Below the pieces are notes generated by a model. That model saw only the letters and a program-made list of their open reading frames with translations. It made no database searches and was not told the origin of the DNA. A stretch of 64,000 nucleotides of DNA from Cytobacillus massiliigabonensis (lineage in GTDB: Bacteria; Bacillota; Bacilli; Bacillales; Cytobacillaceae), in assembly GCF_900199725.1 (NCBI RefSeq), contig NZ_LT904904.1, positions 2,312,549 to 2,376,548 on the forward strand, read 5' to 3'. A program made the translations under genes and the position numbers. This document shows, in pieces, positions 60,089 through 64,000 of the stretch; positions within the stretch are counted from its first letter, which is position 1; every line of letters starts with the position of its first letter.

Positions 60089-60781
60089 ATGGGATTTTTT
60101 TGGTGGGGGATTTTTCCTTATATTTTTGGAACCATATTAGTCGTTGCTTCTATTTATCGCTTTGTCTTTCGCGGGACGAGCTGGCATGCACCATCAACAG
60201 AGATTTTTGAGAAAAAGTGGTTAAGAATCGGTTCATTGCTTTTTCATTGGGGAATTCTCTTTGCGTTTATTGGACATGTAATGGGTGTATTGATACCAAT
60301 TGAATTTTATGAGTCAATTGGTGTTACTGATCATCTTTACCATTTTGGAGCTATAGCAGGCGGTGGAATTGCAGGTCTGATGGTTGTAATAGGGTTAATT
60401 ATTCTCCTGATCCGCAAGTTTTCTAACCCAAGAGTCAAAGTGCATGCTTCATTTGCTGACTATTTTACAGTAATATGGCTAATTGTTGTTGCAGGGTTAG
60501 GAACGTATATGACTCTTGTTTATAATACAACGGTTGTAGCATATGAATATCGGGTAACGATTGGACCATGGTTTCGAAGTCTTTTTACTCTTCAGCCCGA
60601 GTATGAACTTATGACAGCGGTTCCTTTATTGTTCCAATTGCATGTGTTATCTTCATTCATTTTATTTGCGGCTATTCCCTTTACTCAGCTGATTCATATG
60701 TTCAGCTTTCCTGGCCGTTATCCTGCTCGTGCACCACAGCAATATCGGGCACGCGATGGATATAAGAACAGCCGCCCGTAA
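60089..60781 (+). CDS. narI: Nitrate reductase gamma subunit NarI
   Basis: A 230-residue membrane cytochrome b with five helices. Heme-ligand His residues lie in LLFHWGILFAFIGHVMG (about 50-66) and in the fifth-helix region FQLHVLSSFILFAAIPFTQLIHMF (about 189-212). It oxidises menaquinol and passes electrons to NarH. The N-terminus is short as in the family. The start follows TAAGGAGG, 83 bp after narJ. A terminator follows. Confidence 0.95.
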   Translation: MGFFWWGIFPYIFGTILVVASIYRFVFRGTSWHAPSTEIFEKKWLRIGSLLFHWGILFAFIGHVMGVLIPIEFYESIGVTDHLYHFGAIAGGGIAGLMVVIGLIILLIRKFSNPRVKVHASFADYFTVIWLIVVAGLGTYMTLVYNTTVVAYEYRVTIGPWFRSLFTLQPEYELMTAVPLLFQLHVLSSFILFAAIPFTQLIHMFSFPGRYPARAPQQYRARDGYKNSRP

Positions 60782-60784
60782 AAA

Positions 60785-60820
60785 ATAATCACTTTCCGTT
60801 TTGGAAAGTGATTATTTTTT
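60785..60820. terminator. Terminator after narI
   Basis: AATCACTTTCC and GGAAAGTGATT form an 11-bp stem followed by ATTTTTT. Confidence 0.9.
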
Positions 60821-60824
60821 GCAT

Positions 60825-60906
60825 TCGATAAAATTTTCGAACAGCAACAAAACATTATCGAACATCAGTTAGGTGTTGTCAAAAAAAATTTGAAATTATC
60901 GAGCAT
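60825..60906. repeat. Repeated TTATCGA-type motifs between narI and narK
   Basis: ATTATCGAACAT (60854-60865) and ATTATCGAGCAT (60895-60906) recur, and TCGATAAAATTTTCGA (60825-60840) is an inverted arrangement of the same core. They lie between the converging narI and narK genes. They might bind a regulator or be chance in AT-rich sequence. Confidence 0.3.
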
Positions 60907-60950
60907 TTCTTTGTGTTTATCCTGCAATATCTTAAGTTTATCTAGTATTG

Positions 60951-62444
60951 TCACTGTTGTGTAATATCACTAAACATTGCGACATGCTTTTGAGGATGAC
61001 CTGCTTCGTCCTTAAGGGTACTAATCGTTAACCACTCAAGATAGGTTTCCCCACTTTTTCGTTTGTTCCATATTTCTCCTTGCCAATACCCGTATTCATC
61101 AATTTCTTTCCACATATTTTTGTAAAATTCTTTATTATGCTTTCCAGAATGCAAAATATTTGGCGTTTTGCCAACAGCTTCATCTAATGTGTAACCAGTC
61201 ATTTTTGTAAACGCAGGATTTACTTGTTGAATGACTCCATTGAGATCAGTAACCATAATTCCTTGACCTGTGCTTTCCACAATTTGATTGGCAAGTGTCA
61301 ATTTGTCCTGATAATAAAGCCAAACAACAAGGATTGTACTTGCTAATGCAAATTCGGATAGTGACATAAACCCAATGGCATAGTGGCCAGTCCAATTGTG
61401 CAAAATGGTTAAAATAATTGGTGGGAAGAAACCGCCTAATCCGCCCATTGCTGAAACAATCCCATTGACAATTCCAGCTTGCTTTGAAAAATAAAGAGGT
61501 ACTAGCTTGAAAATTACCCCATTCCCAATACCGGCACATATGGCTACAGCCAAGCAGCCAACTGTGTAAACAGGAAGGGAGGGTGTAAAAGATAATAAAA
61601 ATCCTGCAAATGTTAATCCAGAAAAAACAAAAACTAAAATTAAAAAAGAATTAAACTTATCCCCGAGCCAACCGCCAATAGGTCGCAAGAAAGTTGCTAG
61701 AGCGATGAAACCTGCAGTACGGAAGCCTGCATCCACTTTTTCTAATCCAAAATGATTAACTAGAAAATTGGGGAGGTATATGGTAAACGCAACGAACGAT
61801 CCAAATGTAATAAAATAAAATAGGCTAAGAAGCCAAAGCTTAGGATTTTTATAGACACTTTTAAATTGCTGAGAAAAAATGGCATGGACTTTTTTCTCTT
61901 TGCGATCACCAAGTGTAAAGTTTAAAAGTGCCACTAATATTAATAAGATGATATAAAATTGAATCGTTAAGCGCCATCCAAATGAATCAGCAAGGACAGG
62001 TGCTAAAAAAGATGTTAGGGCTGTACCTATGTTACCCGCACCGTAGATTCCATTTACAAAGCCGTGTTTTTCTTTAGGATAATATTTAGGAAGAGAGGTG
62101 ACTCCTACTGAAAAAACAGCTCCTCCGATTCCCACGAGCAGACCGCCAAGAATCAAAATGATAAAAGAGTTAGCCATGCTAATAATAAATACAGGCAAGA
62201 TAAGGATGATAAAACTAATCGTAAAAATGGTTCTTGCTCCATATCTGTTTGTCCAGAATCCAATTGGTATTCGAAGGAGCGACCCTAGAATAACAGGCGT
62301 TGCGGTCACTAATGTCATTTGATTGGCTGTAAGTGAAATATCAGCAGAAATATAGGGCATCAAAGACGAGAGAATGACCCAGACCATAAATCCTAGAACA
62401 AGACTGGATGTTTGCAATGTTAACTGGAAATTTCCTTTCTGCAT
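60951..62444 (-). CDS. narK: NarK-type nitrate/nitrite transporter fused to a PAS domain
   Basis: A 497-residue protein. Residues 1-375 form a 12-helix major facilitator of the NarK/NasA type: GSLLRIPIGFWTNRYGARTIFT (motif A region), the GAGNIGTALTSF helix-5 motif and GIVNGIVSAMGGLGGFFPP helix-11 motif of nitrate porters. Residues about 380-497 are a PAS domain with PAC (ESTGQGIMVTDLNGVIQQVNPAFTKMTGY ... DITQQ), like those of sensor kinases and GGDEF proteins. I chose the ATG at 62444 behind GAAAGGAGC. It exchanges nitrate for nitrite; the PAS domain suggests direct sensing of redox or oxygen state. The fusion is seen in sequence; its function is inference. Confidence 0.9.
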   Translation of the reverse strand: MQKGNFQLTLQTSSLVLGFMVWVILSSLMPYISADISLTANQMTLVTATPVILGSLLRIPIGFWTNRYGARTIFTISFIILILPVFIISMANSFIILILGGLLVGIGGAVFSVGVTSLPKYYPKEKHGFVNGIYGAGNIGTALTSFLAPVLADSFGWRLTIQFYIILLILVALLNFTLGDRKEKKVHAIFSQQFKSVYKNPKLWLLSLFYFITFGSFVAFTIYLPNFLVNHFGLEKVDAGFRTAGFIALATFLRPIGGWLGDKFNSFLILVFVFSGLTFAGFLLSFTPSLPVYTVGCLAVAICAGIGNGVIFKLVPLYFSKQAGIVNGIVSAMGGLGGFFPPIILTILHNWTGHYAIGFMSLSEFALASTILVVWLYYQDKLTLANQIVESTGQGIMVTDLNGVIQQVNPAFTKMTGYTLDEAVGKTPNILHSGKHNKEFYKNMWKEIDEYGYWQGEIWNKRKSGETYLEWLTISTLKDEAGHPQKHVAMFSDITQQ

Positions 62445-62539
62445 GATAAGCTCCTTTCTATTTATTCCTATTTGTAGTTTGCGTTTATGTACGCTTTTCA
62501 TACTTATAACCGATTTGTCCATACATTACACATATAATT

Positions 62540-62573
62540 AAAAAAATGCTTACTCCGCAGGCGGAATAAGCAT
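62540..62573 (-). terminator. Terminator of cwlJ
   Basis: Stem of 13 bp, ATGCTTACTCCGC and GCGGAATAAGCAT, one mismatch; read on the minus strand it is followed by T7. Confidence 0.85.
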
Positions 62574-62579
62574 AAATGT

Positions 62580-63008
62580 TTAAAATGTATTGTAGACATT
62601 TTCACATTCAACAGCTAATGGCTCATAAAAACAATGAAGTTTAAAACGGCCAACTAGGGGTTGATTGTACCAAGTTGGCGGACAATCCCCAGGAGGGCGG
62701 AAATACCATAAAGCATATTTTGCTGGCCATGGTCTTTCACCTCTTACTGCACGACGAGCTAAACGTCTTTCACTTTCCCTTGGTCTTTGATAAAAATATC
62801 CCTTTTGAACGGCTTCAAAGGCATGAGGCTGATAGACCATATCTGGAATCGTTCTTAATCCTTTAAAATCAGAACAATTTGCTCGAATTCTATTAATGCC
62901 TACAGCACCGACAAGCATCATTCCTTGGATGCCTTCTCCTTCAGCCTCAGCCCGAAGCAATCTTGCTAATAAATCAATATCTGATTGATTATGTGCAACA
63001 ACTGCCAT
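62580..63008 (-). CDS. cwlJ: Spore cortex-lytic enzyme CwlJ
   Basis: A 142-residue cell wall hydrolase of the SleB/CwlJ type, the same length as B. subtilis CwlJ and closely matching it (LARLLRAEAEGEGIQGM near 13-29, RANCSDFKGLRTI, PHAFEAV, WYFRPPGDCPPTWYNQPLVGRFK, ending ENVYNTF). It degrades spore cortex peptidoglycan during germination and sits in the spore coat. No signal peptide, as expected. In B. subtilis gerQ follows cwlJ; it is absent here. Confidence 0.95.
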   Translation of the reverse strand: MAVVAHNQSDIDLLARLLRAEAEGEGIQGMMLVGAVGINRIRANCSDFKGLRTIPDMVYQPHAFEAVQKGYFYQRPRESERRLARRAVRGERPWPAKYALWYFRPPGDCPPTWYNQPLVGRFKLHCFYEPLAVECENVYNTF

Positions 63009-63035
63009 GTAATCACCACCAATGATGTTCTACAG

Positions 63036-63050
63036 TTAGCATATTGCTAA
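63036..63050. repeat. Inverted repeat upstream of cwlJ
   Basis: TTAGCA-tat-TGCTAA, a perfect 6-bp inverted repeat 28 bp upstream of the cwlJ start, at a plausible promoter position. No named regulator. Confidence 0.35.
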
Positions 63051-63117
63051 GGTTATGAAATGATGTTTGTCTAATTTAATTCCATATAGAGCTGAGTTCA
63101 AAAAACAGATCTGATAA

Positions 63118-63564
63118 TTATTCCTTCGAAATTGAAACATTCAGTTCAATTTCCACATTTCCTTTTAATGCACGGGAAATCATGCATGAGGTTTCCGCTT
63201 TTTTTGCAAGTTTCAATGCAAGCTCAGAATCTGCATCAGTCGCATCTGTTTTAAGAACAATGACTGGGCGGTGTATAATTTTTTTATAGGTAATAATGCC
63301 TTTAGTCACATCAACTATACCAACAGACTCCATTGTTAAATCAACTTTTTCCAGCTTGCTGCGCTCCATCATCGCAGCTAACGTAATAATGTAACAAGTG
63401 GCAGCAGCTCCAAGCAGCATTTCATCTGGATTTGTTCCTATTCCCGGTCCATCCATTTCGGGCGGAATGGAAACCTTTGTTTTCAATTGTCCAGTTTCAA
63501 TATTACCAACATCATTGCGCAAGCCAGGCCAATGAGCTTTTAAAAGAAATTGATGTTCTGCCAT
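63118..63564 (-). CDS. OsmC-family peroxiredoxin-like protein
   Basis: A 148-residue OsmC/Ohr-family protein. The two conserved cysteines are in GAAATCYIITLAAMMER (about 52-68) and AETSCMISRALKG (about 125-137), the pair used in hydroperoxide reduction. The start follows AGGAGG. The exact substrate subgroup (Ohr, OsmC or YhfA/SACOL1771-like) is not settled by eye; the SACOL1771-like group is most similar. Confidence 0.85.
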   Translation of the reverse strand: MAEHQFLLKAHWPGLRNDVGNIETGQLKTKVSIPPEMDGPGIGTNPDEMLLGAAATCYIITLAAMMERSKLEKVDLTMESVGIVDVTKGIITYKKIIHRPVIVLKTDATDADSELALKLAKKAETSCMISRALKGNVEIELNVSISKE

Positions 63565-63721
63565 GTAAATTCCTCCTTTTCTATAACTATAAACGATTTT
63601 TCTAAAAAATTCGCTTTATCATGTTTTCTTAAATCTATTAGGAATATCAAATATATGCATGAAAGAACGATCCATGTTAATCTAGTATTCTAATAGAATT
63701 TTTATAAGGAGTATTTCAACA

Positions 63722-64000
63722 ATGAAATTTGTTTCATGGAATGTGAATGGACTTAGAGCCTGTGTAAAGAAAGGCTTTTTAGATTATTTTAATAGTATTG
63801 ATGCAGATATTTTTTGTATTCAGGAGTCAAAGCTTCAAGAGGGACAGATAGAACTGGACTTAGACGGCTACTACCAATTTTGGAATTATGCTTTGAAAAA
63901 AGGGTATTCTGGAACGGCTATTTTTACTAAGAAAAAACCTCTTTCCGTTAAATATGGAGTAGGGGATAATGAGACTGAAAATGAAGGCAGAATTATTACG
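63722..64000 (+). CDS. exoA: Exodeoxyribonuclease III ExoA, 5' part
   Basis: The first 93 codons of an AP endonuclease of the ExoIII family, cut by the window end. It begins MKFVSWNVNGLRACVKKGFL, with the catalytic Asn in SWNVNGLRA and the metal-ligand Glu in DIFCIQESKLQEG (about 30-42), then GYSGTAIFTKKKP. The start follows AAGGAG. It repairs abasic sites. The remainder lies outside the window. Confidence 0.93.
   Translation, partial: MKFVSWNVNGLRACVKKGFLDYFNSIDADIFCIQESKLQEGQIELDLDGYYQFWNYALKKGYSGTAIFTKKKPLSVKYGVGDNETENEGRIIT

Noticed and set aside
1..64000. CRISPR arrays, tRNA or rRNA genes, transposases and prophage genes
   Set aside because: No repeated spacer-type pattern, tRNA cloverleaf, rRNA sequence, transposase or phage structural protein was seen.

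Overview
The window looks like chromosome from a low-GC, Gram-positive, endospore-forming member of the Bacillaceae that can respire nitrate and nitrite. The evidence is AT-rich DNA with strong AGGAGG-type ribosome binding sites and frequent TTG/GTG starts, two complete GerA-family germinant receptor operons, the cortex lytic enzyme gene cwlJ, bceRSAB closely resembling B. subtilis, narGHJI and a copper nirK. The genus cannot be fixed from this alone; a relative of Bacillus, Cytobacillus, Mesobacillus or Niallia fits. I saw no rRNA, tRNA, CRISPR array, transposase or prophage.

Layout. 1-4.2 kb: a radical SAM/SPASM maturase followed by an unlisted 29-residue peptide gene (RiPP candidate), a GNAT acetyltransferase, and a PlcR-like regulator divergent from a 38-residue PapR-like signal peptide ending LPFEH. 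4.2-8 kb: SDR oxidoreductase, fused MsrAB, and alaR-alaT. 8-12.5 kb: the bceRSAB peptide-antibiotic sensing and detoxification module with a BceR-type box. 12.7-15.6 kb: an MhqO-type dioxygenase, then an autoregulated operon of a 42-residue peptide, a small alarmone synthetase and a TetR regulator under three operator copies. 15.6-20.3 kb: htpG behind a perfect CIRCE element, an AHSA1-like protein, a BASS transporter and a P1 peptidase. 20.5-22.6 kb: a MutS2 paralogue without Smr domain, behind a leader with a 19-codon uORF built into an intrinsic terminator. 23-27.7 kb: GNAT, SRPBCC, and a divergent acyl-CoA dehydrogenase / MerR / acyl-CoA ligase locus. 27.8-37 kb: two convergent germinant receptor operons, the second with a small D-subunit gene, flanking an MFS gene. 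37-40.3 kb: aldehyde dehydrogenase and small membrane and DUF genes. 40.7-45.6 kb: nirK behind an Fnr box at a class II position, then nosD-nosL-nosY-nosF with no nosZ. 45.7-53 kb: azoreductase, a CGCGG-motif peptide, a YlbC-like CAP protein, E. coli-type speD, a MerR/DUF3967-like coiled-coil protein and a TetR-CPBP-AAA operon. 53.1-62.4 kb: hemerythrin, two small ORFs, narGHJI, and a divergently placed NarK fused to a PAS domain. 62.5-64 kb: cwlJ, an OsmC-family protein and the 5' end of exoA.

How it fits together: NarK imports nitrate or exports nitrite, NarGHI reduces nitrate to nitrite, and lipoprotein NirK reduces nitrite to NO. No NO reductase or N2O reductase is in view, although N2O reductase assembly factors are. 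Peptide-based signalling and regulation recur through the window: PlcR/PapR, the radical SAM peptide, Bce, and small peptides next to regulators.
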